Notes under the pieces: model-generated | Databases searched by the model: none | What the model was told of the DNA's origin: nothing | The model's input: only the letters and a program-made list of their open reading frames with translations | From: Azophilus sp965220425 | Lineage (GTDB): Bacteria > Pseudomonadota > Gammaproteobacteria > Pseudomonadales > Azotimanducaceae | DNA: 64,000 nt | NCBI GenBank assembly: GCA_965220425.1 | Contig: OZ244830.1 | Location: 4,836,001-4,900,000, forward strand | Direction: 5' to 3' | Position numbers and translations under genes: made by a program | Part shown: positions 54,521 to 63,413 of the stretch, piece after piece | How positions within the stretch are numbered: position 1 is the first letter of the stretch | Layout of the letters: each line of letters begins with the position of its first letter

Positions 54521-55265
54521 TCAACATTCCACGACGTTGACGGCAAGCCCCCCACGGGCCGTTTCCTTGTACTTGCTTTTCATGTCCCGGCCGGTGTCGC
54601 GCATGGTCTTGATGACGTTGTCGAGGGACACGTAATGCTGCCCGTTCGCAAGCAACGCCAGCCGCGAGGCGTTGATCGCCTTCACCGCGGCAATGGCATT
54701 GCGTTCTATACAGGGGATCTGCACGAGTCCGCCCACCGGGTCGCAGGTCAGGCCCAGATTGTGCTCCATCCCGATCTCTGCTGCATGCTCCACCTGGGCG
54801 GGAGAGCCGCCCAGCGCTTCGGTCAGCCCGCCCGCCGCCATTGAGCAGGCGGAGCCCACCTCTCCCTGGCACCCCACTTCGGCGCCGGAGACGGACGCAT
54901 TGTACTTGTACAACAGACCGATCGCCCCGGCAGCGAGCAGGAAGCGCACCACGCCGTCGTCGTTCGCCCCTGCACAGAAACGCCGGTAATAGTGCAATAC
55001 CGCGGGAATCACCCCGGCCGCCCCATTGGTCGGCGCCGTGACAACGCGGCCGCCCGCCGCATTTTCTTCATTGACGGCCAGGGCATAGAGATTGACCCAG
55101 TCCATTGCATCCAGCGAGCCGGGCGTCGCGCCCTGACGGGCACGCAATTTCTCCAACATCCCGGCCGCCCGGCGCCTGACCTGCAGGCGCCCCGGCAAGG
55201 TTCCGGAGGTCGCGCAACCACGCACCACACACTCCTGCATGACCTGCCACAGTTCGAGCAGGCCG
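54521..55265 (-). pseudogene. sdaA: Truncated L-serine dehydratase (iron-sulfur alpha domain only)
   Basis: From about 55265 the frame reads LLELWQVMQECVVRG, then NEENAAGGRVVTAPTNGA, SGAEVGCQGEVGSACSMAA and LGLTCDPVGGLVQIPCIER: the alpha domain with the cluster cysteines of serine dehydratase, to the stop at 54521. The N-terminal beta domain (about 180 residues) is absent; the sequence instead joins, out of frame, the start of a GFA gene. ATG 55240 could still give a 239-residue alpha-domain protein. It is directly coupled to soxB. In an intact form it would turn serine into pyruvate. Confidence 0.75.
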
Positions 55266-55397
55266 GAGCAGACCGCTCGTTCGCCGGCACTGACCGCAGT
55301 GGCAATAGACGATCGGGCGCAACGGTCCCAGGACCTCGTAGCGCACCGCCCCGCACAGGCAGGCTCCCGTCGCCTCAACCTGCCGGTCGGTTCGCAT
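55266..55397 (-). pseudogene. GFA-domain (glutathione-dependent formaldehyde-activating-like) N-terminal remnant
   Basis: ATG 55397 opens MRTDRQVEATGACLCGAVRY and continues to VYCHCGQCRRTSG, the zinc cysteines of the GFA/CENP-V fold, then passes into the serine dehydratase segment in the wrong frame. The start overlaps the end of the flavoprotein gene upstream by 23 bp, so an intact gene would have been coupled to it. Only about 45 codons remain. Confidence 0.7.
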
Positions 55398-57840
55398 CGT
55401 TGATATCGCGCAGTCTTTCGTTGCCCGGATCGAAAGGGCTTTCCGGAATGACCACCGCTTCGAAGCTGCGCCCGAGAATGTCGATTGCCATTGCGGTACC
55501 CGGCGCCGCGAATTCCGGCTTGACCATGCCGAGAGCCAGGGATTTGTCGACCCGGAAGCCGAAACCGCCGCTGGTGGCGCGGCCGATCAACTCGCCGTTG
55601 TGTGCCAACGCATTGTTGCCCAATGCATCCGCATCTTCCGTACCGAGCACATCGAGGGTGACAAGCAAATGATTCAGGCCGCGTTGCCGGCCCGCCAGCA
55701 AGGCGGTGCGCCCGAGAAACCCGCCTTTTTCCGGACGAACGAAACGGTCCATTGCGGATTCGTAGGCAGAGTATTCGATGGAAAGTTCCGTGCCGATCAT
55801 GCGATAGGATTTTTCGAGGCGCAGCGAGTCCATGGCGCGTATCCCGAACGGCTGCAGGTCGAGGTCCCGGCCGGCTTCGAACAGGGCGTCGAACAACTCG
55901 TTCTGCGCCGCGATCGGATGATGCAGTTCCCAGCCCAGTTCGCCAACGTAGTTCACGCGCATGGCCTTGAGCGGTATTCCCGCGATTTCGACCTCCCGCG
56001 CGGTCAGGAAGCGGAACGCCTCGTTGGAAAAGTCCGCATTCGTCAGACGCTGCAACAACTGCCGGGAACGCGGTCCGGCGACGACGAATACGCCGATTTC
56101 GTCCGTCAGATGTTCCAACCGCACGGAACCGTCTTCGGGCATGCGTTTGTGCAGATAGTCGTGATCGAGCCGCTCCCAGGCCGCGGCGGAGACCAGATAG
56201 AAGGCATCGTCGGACTCGCGGGTGATCGTGAATTCCGAATGGACGCCGCCGCGTTCGTTGAGCGAGTGGCACAGACCGATCCTGCCAACCCGCGGGGGCA
56301 AGCGGTTTGCGATCATCCCGTCCAGCCAGCCGGCGGCCCCCGGACCCGACAGGCGGCACTTGGCGAACGGCGTCAGGTCCAGCAGCCCCACCTTCCCGTT
56401 AACGTGCAGGGCTTCCCTGCGAACGGCCGCGAACCACCGCGAGCGCCGGAACGACCAGTGGTCTTCCCGGGCCATCCCGTTCGTGGCGAACCAGTTGGGC
56501 CGCTCCCAGCCGGATTTCTGGCCGAACACGGCGCCCCGTGCCTTGAGCCGCTCATAACAGGGCGCCGTCTTCAGCGGGCGGGCCGCGGGACGCTCCTCGT
56601 CGGGGTAGTGGATGATGAAGACGTGGGCATAGGCCTCTTCGTTCTTCTCGACCAGGTAGTCCTTGTCGGCGTACGCCCCAAAGCGCCGCGGTTCCACGCC
56701 AAGCATGTCGATGGTCGGCTCGCCCTCGACGATCCACTCCGCCAACTGCCAGCCGGCGCCGCCCGCGGCGGTGATGCCGAAACTGTGACCCTCGTTCAGC
56801 CAGAAGTTCCTCAGCCCCCAGGCCGGGCCGACGATCGGGTTTCCGTCCGGCGTATAGGCAATGGCGCCGTTGTAGACCTGCTTGACGCCACACTCGCCGA
56901 AGGCCGGCACGCGGTTGATCGCGGCCTCGATATGGGGCTCGAGGCGATCGATATCTTCCTGGAACAGTTCGTACTCCGCGGTAACCGGCGGATCGTCCAC
57001 ATAACAGCAGGGCGCGCCTTTCTCGTAGGGGCCCAGAATGAAACCCTTGTTCTCCTCGCGCAGGTACCAGGACCCGTCGGATTCGCGCAGCACCGCCATC
57101 TCCGGCAGCCCCTGTTCCGCTCGCGCGGCGAGCTCCGGGTGGGCATCCGTGACGATGTACTGGTGCTCGACCGGCATGACCGGAATGTCGAGTCCGACCA
57201 TGGCCCCGGTGTGGCGGGCATAGCTGCCGGTGGCGGACACCACGTGCTCGCAGACGATGTCGCCGCTGCGCGTCTTCACCAGCCATTCCCCGCCGGCGGT
57301 GCGTTCGATGCCGGTGACCGGCGTATTCCGATAGATGGCCGCGCCCCGCGCGCGGGCGCCGGCCGCCAGCGCCTGGGTGAGATCGGCGGGCTGAATGTAC
57401 CCGTCCTCGGGGTGAAAAAGGGCGCCGATGAGTCCCTCGGCATTGCACAGCGGCCAGATTTCCCTGATTTCGGCGGGCGTGAGGAACTCGATATTAACGC
57501 CGATGGTGCGGGCGGTGGCGGCGTACTGACAGTACTCGTCCATGCGGTCGCGGTTCATGGCCAGGCGCAGGTTTCCGACCTGCTTGAACCCCACTGCCTG
57601 CCCGGTTTCCGCCTCGAGACCCCGGTACAGTTCCACGGAGTACTTGTGAATCTGCCCCACGCTGTAGCTCATGTTGAACAGCGGCAGCAGCCCGGCCGCA
57701 TGCCAGGTGGACCCGGAGGTCAGTTCCGCCTTTTCCAGCAGCACCGCATCATCGCCCCAGCCCTTGGCCGCCAGGTGATACAGCGTACTGACGCCGACGA
57801 CGCCACCTCCGATCACCACTGCACGGACATGTGTTTTCAT
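55375..57840 (-). CDS. Dimethylglycine/sarcosine dehydrogenase-like flavoprotein (paralogue 3)
   Basis: This 821-residue protein has the same layout and length as paralogue 1: VVIGGGVVGVSTLYHLAAKG at the FAD site, SGSTWHAAGLLPL with the flavin-linking His, the GPAWGLRNFWLNEGHSFG substrate-domain block, and GCV_T domains. ATG 57840 (MKTHVRAVVIGGG) is chosen; the frame runs upstream to 58005 without similarity. It heads the minus-strand run that continues through the sdaA fragment and soxBDAG to the hydroxylase, and is divergent from the second MttB-type gene. Confidence 0.9.
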   Translation of the reverse strand: MKTHVRAVVIGGGVVGVSTLYHLAAKGWGDDAVLLEKAELTSGSTWHAAGLLPLFNMSYSVGQIHKYSVELYRGLEAETGQAVGFKQVGNLRLAMNRDRMDEYCQYAATARTIGVNIEFLTPAEIREIWPLCNAEGLIGALFHPEDGYIQPADLTQALAAGARARGAAIYRNTPVTGIERTAGGEWLVKTRSGDIVCEHVVSATGSYARHTGAMVGLDIPVMPVEHQYIVTDAHPELAARAEQGLPEMAVLRESDGSWYLREENKGFILGPYEKGAPCCYVDDPPVTAEYELFQEDIDRLEPHIEAAINRVPAFGECGVKQVYNGAIAYTPDGNPIVGPAWGLRNFWLNEGHSFGITAAGGAGWQLAEWIVEGEPTIDMLGVEPRRFGAYADKDYLVEKNEEAYAHVFIIHYPDEERPAARPLKTAPCYERLKARGAVFGQKSGWERPNWFATNGMAREDHWSFRRSRWFAAVRREALHVNGKVGLLDLTPFAKCRLSGPGAAGWLDGMIANRLPPRVGRIGLCHSLNERGGVHSEFTITRESDDAFYLVSAAAWERLDHDYLHKRMPEDGSVRLEHLTDEIGVFVVAGPRSRQLLQRLTNADFSNEAFRFLTAREVEIAGIPLKAMRVNYVGELGWELHHPIAAQNELFDALFEAGRDLDLQPFGIRAMDSLRLEKSYRMIGTELSIEYSAYESAMDRFVRPEKGGFLGRTALLAGRQRGLNHLLVTLDVLGTEDADALGNNALAHNGELIGRATSGGFGFRVDKSLALGMVKPEFAAPGTAMAIDILGRSFEAVVIPESPFDPGNERLRDINDANRPAG

Positions 57841-58047
57841 AGTTGCGCTTTCCAGGCCGACGAAGAACGCCGGGCGCCCGGCGCGCGTTTCCCGGCAGTG
57901 TCCTGCCGAGGCCACCGATGCGTTCGCCGGAGCGGCGAAGACTGGCGGGTCAAAGCGTGCCGGGCTGGCCGTGCGATCCCGCCGGCTGGCCGGTTCAACC
58001 AACAAGTGGGCGAAGAGTAGTCAATGCCATTCACGGTATCATGCCTT

Positions 58048-58078
58048 GTGTCGTAATCGCTTACATGAGTGTCGTACT
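58048..58078 (+). promoter_or_regulatory. Candidate operator between paralogue 3 and the second MttB gene
   Basis: GTGTCGTAAT (58048-58057) repeats as GTGTCGTACT (58069-58078), exactly 21 bp apart, in the 385-bp divergent spacer (57841-58225). The spacing matches sites at 11410, 17714 and 20364. The rest of the spacer holds no gene I can support. Confidence 0.45.
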
Positions 58079-58225
58079 AACGTACGCGGGAAATAACCGC
58101 CTGTTCCAAACTTCGGCGTGACCGGTTCGAGCGCCGCGCCGCATGTCTTTCCGGTCGCACGTAACGACGGCAATGCGACGCCGGATTTTCCACACTCAGC
58201 CGAACAGGGACAGGCGACGACGCGC

Positions 58226-59767
58226 ATGGGCGAACGAGCAGCACGAAGGAGGCGTTCCGGAGGCCGCAGTGCCCGGCAGGCGATGCGGCTGAATGCGCGC
58301 GCGCCCGTGGTACCGTTCGTCGAGCGGAAAATTCCATACTACGAACTCCTGGACGAGGGCGCGCTTTCGCTGATCGAAGAGAACGCGGAGACGATCCTGG
58401 AGGAAATCGGCATCGAGTTCCGCGACGATCCCGAGGCGCTCGAATCGTTCCGCGAAGCCGGGGCCGGCGTCGAGCGCGAACGGGTGCGTTTCCCCAGGGG
58501 CATGTGCCGCTCGATCATCCAGGCCTCCGCGCCCCGGGAATTCATCCAGCACGCCCGCAATCCGGCACGCAGCGTGGTCATCGGCGGCAACCGGACCGTG
58601 CTGGCGCCCGCGTACGGGCCACCTTTCGTGCGCTGCCTGGACAAGGGCCGGCGCTACGCCACGATCGAGGACTTCCGCAATTTCGTGAAGCTCACGGCCG
58701 CGAGCCCGAGCCTGCACCATTCCGGCGGTACGGTATGCGAGCCCGTGGACCTTTCGGTCAACAAGCGCCATCTCGAGATGGTCTACACCCACATCAAGTA
58801 CAGCGACAAGCCGTTCATGGGGTCGGTGACCCACCCCGACCGGGCCCAGGATACGGTGGACATGGCGAAGATCGTGTTCGGAGAGGAGTTCGTCGATGCG
58901 AACACGGTGATCGCCAGCCTGATCAATGCCAATTCGCCCATGACCTATGACGCCACCATGCTCGGCGCGGCCCGGGTCTATGCCCGCAACAACCAGGCGA
59001 CGGTCATCTCGCCGTTCATCCTGGCCGGCGCCATGTCGCCGGTCACCGTGGCCGGCACCCTGGCCCAGATACTGGCCGAAGCACTCGCCGGCATGACCTT
59101 CATTCAGCTCGTCCGGCCGGGCGCGCCGGTGATATTCGGAACGTTCTCCTCATCGATCTCCATGCAGTCCGGCGCGCCGACCTTCGGCACGCCCGAACCT
59201 ACGCTCGTGCTCTACGCCGCGGCGACGCTCGCGCGCCGGCTCGGCGTGCCCTTTCGCAGCGGCGGCGGGCTGTGCGCCTCGAAGGTGGCCGATGCCCAGG
59301 CGGCGTACGAGTCGGCCAATACCCTGCAGGCGGGGGCGCTGGCGGGGGTCAACTTCATGCTGCACACCGCGGGCTGGCTGGAAGGCGGCCTGGCGATGGG
59401 CTACGAGAAATTCGTGATGGACGCGGACCAGGCCGGCATGATCGGCGTGCTGCTCCAGGGCATCGACATCAGCGAGAACGGCATGGCCATGGATGCCATC
59501 CGCGAGGTGGGCCCCGGCAGCCATTTCCTGGGGGCGGCCCACACGCAGGCGAATTTCGAGACGGCCTTCTACCGCTCGAACGTGGCGGACAACAACAGCT
59601 TCGAGCAGTGGCGCGAAGACGGCGAACTGGATTCCGCCCAGCGCGCCAACCGCATCTGGAAAGAGACGCTTGAGAACTACGTTGCGCCGCCCCTGGATCA
59701 GGGAACCGATGAAGCGCTCAAGGCATTCATGGAACGACGCAAGTCGGAACTCCCGGACAAGGAGTGA
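58226..59767 (+). CDS. MttB-superfamily methyltransferase without pyrrolysine (second type)
   Basis: The 513-residue protein is another MttB-family TIM barrel, with LHHSGGTVCEPVDLS, SSSISMQSGAPTFGTPEP, FRSGGGLCASKVADAQAA and HTAGWLEGGLAMGYEKF. It resembles the alphaproteobacterial-type MttB branch and differs clearly from the protein at 12455-13999. There is no in-frame amber codon. ATG 58226 is chosen; earlier codons (from 58118) are non-native. It heads a close-packed operon with DUF1638, a virulence-factor-domain protein, MetV, MetF and a methyl-THF enzyme. The methyl donor is unknown; a methylated amine is expected. Confidence 0.88.
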   Translation: MGERAARRRRSGGRSARQAMRLNARAPVVPFVERKIPYYELLDEGALSLIEENAETILEEIGIEFRDDPEALESFREAGAGVERERVRFPRGMCRSIIQASAPREFIQHARNPARSVVIGGNRTVLAPAYGPPFVRCLDKGRRYATIEDFRNFVKLTAASPSLHHSGGTVCEPVDLSVNKRHLEMVYTHIKYSDKPFMGSVTHPDRAQDTVDMAKIVFGEEFVDANTVIASLINANSPMTYDATMLGAARVYARNNQATVISPFILAGAMSPVTVAGTLAQILAEALAGMTFIQLVRPGAPVIFGTFSSSISMQSGAPTFGTPEPTLVLYAAATLARRLGVPFRSGGGLCASKVADAQAAYESANTLQAGALAGVNFMLHTAGWLEGGLAMGYEKFVMDADQAGMIGVLLQGIDISENGMAMDAIREVGPGSHFLGAAHTQANFETAFYRSNVADNNSFEQWREDGELDSAQRANRIWKETLENYVAPPLDQGTDEALKAFMERRKSELPDKE

Positions 59768-59774
59768 CCGGGCG

Positions 59775-60431
59775 ATGCGATTGAGCCACGAACCGGTACT
59801 GGTCATCGGCTGCGGCGCGCTGGCGAAGGAACTGCATGCGATCCGGCAGGCAAACGGCTGGAGCCACATGCACATAAAGTGCATCGATGCCCGGCTGCAC
59901 CACCGCCCGTCACTGATTCCCGGGCGATTACGCAAAGAGATTACCCGGGCACGCACCAGGTACCGGCGCATCTTCGTCGCCTATGCGGACTGCGGCACCT
60001 ACGGCGAGATCGACCGGTTACTCGCCGCGGAACCGGACATCGAACGGCTCCCCGGCCTGCACTGCTACGAGTTCTTCGCCGGCGCCCAGCAGTTCCAACG
60101 GTTGTCCGATGAGGAGCCCGGAACCTTCTATCTCACGGACTTCCTGGCGCGCTTCTTCGACCGCTTCGTCATGGGCGCGCTGATGCTCGACCGTCACCCG
60201 GAACTGATGGAATCGTTCTTCGGCAACTACCGCCGGGTCGTTTATCTGTCCCAGACGCGGGATGAGGAACTGCTCGCCGCCGCCCGGCGGGCGGCCGAGA
60301 CCCTGAAGCTCGAGTTCCATCACCTCCACCGCGGCTACGGCGCGCTCGAGACCTCGCTTGCCGGATTTGCCCGGCGCGAACGAGTGGACTCCGGCGCGAA
60401 CGACCGGGAAATCTGCCGGTCGGCGGCCTGA
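59775..60431 (+). CDS. DUF1638 protein
   Basis: The 218-residue protein has the DUF1638 pattern: VLVIGCGALAKELHAI at the N-terminus, the RRIFVAYADCGTYGEID loop and LHCYEFFAGAQQF. AAGGAG overlaps the upstream stop. DUF1638 proteins recur next to MttB-type genes in proteobacteria, but their role is not known; a link with corrinoid methyl transfer is an inference from that neighbourhood. Confidence 0.85.
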   Translation: MRLSHEPVLVIGCGALAKELHAIRQANGWSHMHIKCIDARLHHRPSLIPGRLRKEITRARTRYRRIFVAYADCGTYGEIDRLLAAEPDIERLPGLHCYEFFAGAQQFQRLSDEEPGTFYLTDFLARFFDRFVMGALMLDRHPELMESFFGNYRRVVYLSQTRDEELLAAARRAAETLKLEFHHLHRGYGALETSLAGFARRERVDSGANDREICRSAA

Positions 60432-60434
60432 ACG

Positions 60435-60749
60435 GTGGAACAGATCGTGGTCAGTTGGCGCGACATACCTTGCCAGGTGATCGTCAAGAAGGGGCGACAA
60501 CGCGCCAAGACGCTGTTGAGCCCCCGCTTCCAGCAGGCCGTGGACCGGGCGGCGATGCGCGCCCGCAAGCGGAGCGAAGACGCCTACATGAGCGAATGGG
60601 TGCGGAACAGGAGCAACCTGCAATCCGGCAGCGACGGCCAGGCGGACTTGCAGCGGCTCGCCGATGGAATCGCTCATGAGATTGAGCGCACCTATTCCGA
60701 CGAGCGCCTGCTGGCGCTGATCAGGAACCACGGACTGGCGAAGGGATAG
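60435..60749 (+). CDS. Virulence-factor-domain protein (small, unknown role)
   Basis: The 104-residue basic protein (GTG start, MEQIVVSWRDIPCQVIVKKG, then RSEDAYMSEWVR) belongs to the family annotated as virulence factor (Virulence_fact). That name is historical; here it is embedded in a one-carbon operon, 3 bp after DUF1638 and overlapping the MetV-like gene by 1 bp. Its true function is unknown, and the conserved position suggests a part in methyl transfer or folate chemistry. Confidence 0.8.
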   Translation: MEQIVVSWRDIPCQVIVKKGRQRAKTLLSPRFQQAVDRAAMRARKRSEDAYMSEWVRNRSNLQSGSDGQADLQRLADGIAHEIERTYSDERLLALIRNHGLAKG

Positions 60750-61243
60750 TGGAAAAGTACGCAATGCGCCTCTGGTCCGCGCGCAACGCGCGCTGGCTCG
60801 CTCGCCTCTACAACGGTCTGGAGGGCTTCCTCTCCCTCCTGCACCCCCTGTTCGCGCGCATCGGCTATGAGCGCCTCGACCGGTACTTCCTGGCCGTGGA
60901 GAAGAAAATCAAGGGCTTTCTGTTCGACTCCCAATCCTGTGGCCAGTGCACCCTGAAGCTCACCGGCATGTCCTGTCCGATGAACTGCCCAAAGCACCTG
61001 CGCAACGGGCCCTGCGGCGGCGTCCGCCCGAACGGCCACTGCGAGGTCATAGCAGACATGCCCTGTGTCTGGGTCATCGCCTGGGAAGGCCGGCGGCGGC
61101 TGGACCCCGACCAGCAGGTCGTCCGCTTCGTGCTGCCGCCCGCCGACGAGCGCCTGAAGAATTCATCCGCCTGGCTGCGCGAGGTCAGGAAACGCAACGC
61201 TCACCCGGAACCCGGATTCGTGGAACAAGGCCATGCGGTTTGA
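60749..61243 (+). CDS. MetV-like methylenetetrahydrofolate reductase C-terminal-domain protein
   Basis: The 164-residue protein is cysteine-rich (Cys64, 67, 76, 80, 89, 98 and 106 in CGQCTLKLTGMSCPMNC, NGPCGGVRPNGHCEV and DMPCVWV), the motif of the MTHFR_C / MetV zinc or iron-sulfur partner of MetF. In acetogens MetV assists electron transfer to the reductase. It starts with GTG overlapping the previous stop by 1 bp and overlaps metF by 11 bp. Confidence 0.85.
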   Translation: MEKYAMRLWSARNARWLARLYNGLEGFLSLLHPLFARIGYERLDRYFLAVEKKIKGFLFDSQSCGQCTLKLTGMSCPMNCPKHLRNGPCGGVRPNGHCEVIADMPCVWVIAWEGRRRLDPDQQVVRFVLPPADERLKNSSAWLREVRKRNAHPEPGFVEQGHAV

Positions 61244-62246
61244 AGACGAGCCCAACCCGGGCGAGAACCTGCCCGTGCTGCCCGGACATTTCTCTCCCGG
61301 CCGCCTCGAACGGGTGCTGCGGTCCGGCGCCTTTGCGGTAACGGCGGAGGTGGCGCCGCCGGACTCCTCGGAACCGGACGATGTCTACCAACGTACCGCC
61401 ATCTTCGACGGCTGGGTCGATGCCATCAATGCAACCGACGGTTCCGGCGGCAACTGCCACATGTCGAGCGTCGGCGTCTGTTCGCTGCTGACCCGGCGCG
61501 GCTATGCCATGATCCTGCAGATGACGTGCCGGGACCGGAACCGCATCGCCATCCAGGGCGATGTGCTCGGCGCCTCCGCCATGGGCGTGGCCAACATCCT
61601 GTGCCTCACCGGCGACGACGTCTCGAACGGCGACCATCCCCAAGCCAAGGCTGTTTTCGACCTCGATTGCATGACTCTTCTGAGTACGATCCGCACCATG
61701 CGCGACGAGGGCGAATACCTGAGCGGACGCAAGATCGAGAACCCGCCGCGGGTTTTTCTGGGCGCTGCCATCAATCCCTTCTCTCCCCCCCATGACTTCC
61801 GGCCGGCGCGCTTCGCCCAGAAAGTGGCGGCCGGCGCCCAGTTCGTGCAGACCCAGTACTGCTTCGACCTCGAGATGTTCAAGCAGTACATGCAGCGGGT
61901 ACGCGATACCGGGCTGCACGAACAGGCCTTCATACTGGCCGGCGTCGGGCCGTTGGCCTCGGCCCGCTCCGCGGAGTGGATACGCACCAATGTCCCGGGC
62001 GTCGTCATTCCGGATTCCTATGTCGACCGCCTCAAGGGCGCCAAGGACCAGGCTCGGGAAGGCGTGGAGATCTGCAAGGACGTCATTCACCAGCTCCGCG
62101 AAATCGACGGCGTGCACGGGGTGCACATCATGGCCTACCGCCACGAGTACCGCGTCGCGGAAATCGTGGCAGGCACGGGCATTCTGGATGGCCGAAGCCC
62201 CTGGTATCCCGCAACCGCCCGCGCGGTAGCCGGAGCAGCGCAATGA
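61233..62246 (+). CDS. metF: 5,10-methylenetetrahydrofolate reductase
   Basis: The 337-residue protein fits the MetF barrel: FAVTAEVAPPDSSEPDD near the N-terminus, the ILCLTGDDVSNGDHPQAK flavin/folate region, and QTQYCFDLEMFKQYM. With the MetV partner it can oxidise methyl-THF to methylene-THF, or the reverse. In this operon oxidation of methyl groups released by the methyltransferases is the likely direction. It overlaps the next gene by 4 bp (ATGA). Confidence 0.93.
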   Translation: MRFEDEPNPGENLPVLPGHFSPGRLERVLRSGAFAVTAEVAPPDSSEPDDVYQRTAIFDGWVDAINATDGSGGNCHMSSVGVCSLLTRRGYAMILQMTCRDRNRIAIQGDVLGASAMGVANILCLTGDDVSNGDHPQAKAVFDLDCMTLLSTIRTMRDEGEYLSGRKIENPPRVFLGAAINPFSPPHDFRPARFAQKVAAGAQFVQTQYCFDLEMFKQYMQRVRDTGLHEQAFILAGVGPLASARSAEWIRTNVPGVVIPDSYVDRLKGAKDQAREGVEICKDVIHQLREIDGVHGVHIMAYRHEYRVAEIVAGTGILDGRSPWYPATARAVAGAAQ

Positions 62247-63145
62247 CCGACACCATCGTCAGTTCCGCCAGCCGGCAAGTCGTCATCGGCTTCGACCGGC
62301 CCTTTGTGATCATCGGCGAGCGCATCAATCCGACCGGCCGCAAGGTCCTGGCCGCCGAGATGAAGAACGGCGACTACAGCCGGGTGACGGCCGATGCCAT
62401 CGCCCAGGTGGAAGCCGGGGCGCACATGCTCGATGTCAATGCCGGCATTCCGCTCGCGGACGAGCCGGCGATCCTGGCCGATGCCGTCAAGCTGGTGCAG
62501 CAGGTCACCGATGTACCGCTGTCCATCGACTCCTCCATCGTGGCGGCCCTGGAATCGGGCCTGGCCGTCTATCAGGGCAAGGCGCTGGTCAATTCGGTGA
62601 CCGGCGAGGAAGATCGGCTCGAAACCGTGCTGCCCCTGGTCGCGAAACACGGTGCCGCCGTCGTCGCCATTTCCAATGACGAGACCGGCATCTCGGAAGA
62701 CCCGGACGTGCGTTTCGAGGTCGCGAGGAAGATCGTGGAGCGCGCCGCGGACCACGGCATCCCGTCGAGCGATGTGGTCGTCGACCCGCTGGTGATGCCG
62801 ATCGGCGCCATCAACACCGCCGGGCGCCAGGTGATGCACATCGTCAGGCGCCTGCGCAAGGAACTGAAGGTGAATACCACCTGCGGCGCATCGAACGTGA
62901 GTTTCGGCTTGCCGAACCGGGGCGGCATCAACAGCGCCTTCCTGACCATGGCCATCGGCGCCGGCCTCACATCGGCCATCACCAACCCGCTGCACACTGA
63001 AGTCATGCAAGCCGTACTCGGCGCCGATGTGATGATGGGCAACGATCCGGATTGCGCGCGCTGGATCGGGAAATACCGCGATCCGGTGCTCCAGGCCGCC
63101 AACGGCGGCCGCCGCCGCGAACGCGGACGGCGCCGACGGGCCTGA
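62243..63145 (+). CDS. Methyltetrahydrofolate:corrinoid methyltransferase (MtgA/AcsE-like)
   Basis: The 300-residue pterin-binding barrel contains FVIIGERINPTGRKVLA, AHMLDVNAGIPLADEPA, PLSIDSS and NTTCGASNVSFGLPNR, motifs of methyl-THF:corrinoid/iron-sulfur methyltransferases. It would transfer the methyl from the corrinoid protein (14006-14728) to THF. ATG 62243 overlaps metF; an open frame further upstream is incidental. The C-terminus is unusually Arg-rich (GGRRRERGRRRRA). Confidence 0.92.
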   Translation: MTDTIVSSASRQVVIGFDRPFVIIGERINPTGRKVLAAEMKNGDYSRVTADAIAQVEAGAHMLDVNAGIPLADEPAILADAVKLVQQVTDVPLSIDSSIVAALESGLAVYQGKALVNSVTGEEDRLETVLPLVAKHGAAVVAISNDETGISEDPDVRFEVARKIVERAADHGIPSSDVVVDPLVMPIGAINTAGRQVMHIVRRLRKELKVNTTCGASNVSFGLPNRGGINSAFLTMAIGAGLTSAITNPLHTEVMQAVLGADVMMGNDPDCARWIGKYRDPVLQAANGGRRRERGRRRRA

Positions 63146-63189
63146 GTCCCGTCGCCCGCCACATTTCGGCGCGGCAACCCACGATGCCA

Positions 63190-63270
63190 ACCCGCATCGC
63201 TCACCAACTTCCTGCCGCGGACGCCGATGCACTCGCGTAAGCGCGACGGAAGTTAGTGAGCGATGCGGGT
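63190..63270. repeat. 81-bp element with 21-bp terminal inverted repeats
   Basis: ACCCGCATCGCTCACCAACTT (63190-63210) is repeated inverted at 63250-63270 with one mismatch. A partial copy (inverted) is at 47091-47146, and 48074-48092 matches one arm. It lies in the 268-bp gap before the corrinoid activase gene and looks like a small mobile palindrome. Confidence 0.6.
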
Positions 63271-63413
63271 GAAAACTGCGGAACTCGCCAATCGCAAACG
63301 TGGTCGAGTCAGACGATAATCCGGAGTCAGTGACGGTTCGAACGTATTGTGCAAGACGTGGACACGCCGATCTCGGATCGTCAGCCGAGTTGATTACCGG
63401 AGACCGGTGAGCC

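Noticed and set aside
54521..56359. A 612-residue frame ending in serine dehydratase
   Set aside because: Its first 360 residues are a shadow of the flavoprotein gene on the same strand; only the end has family similarity.
61976..63145. Longer start for the methyl-THF methyltransferase
   Set aside because: The extra N-terminal codons overlap metF in another frame and lack similarity; ATG 62243 gives the family length.
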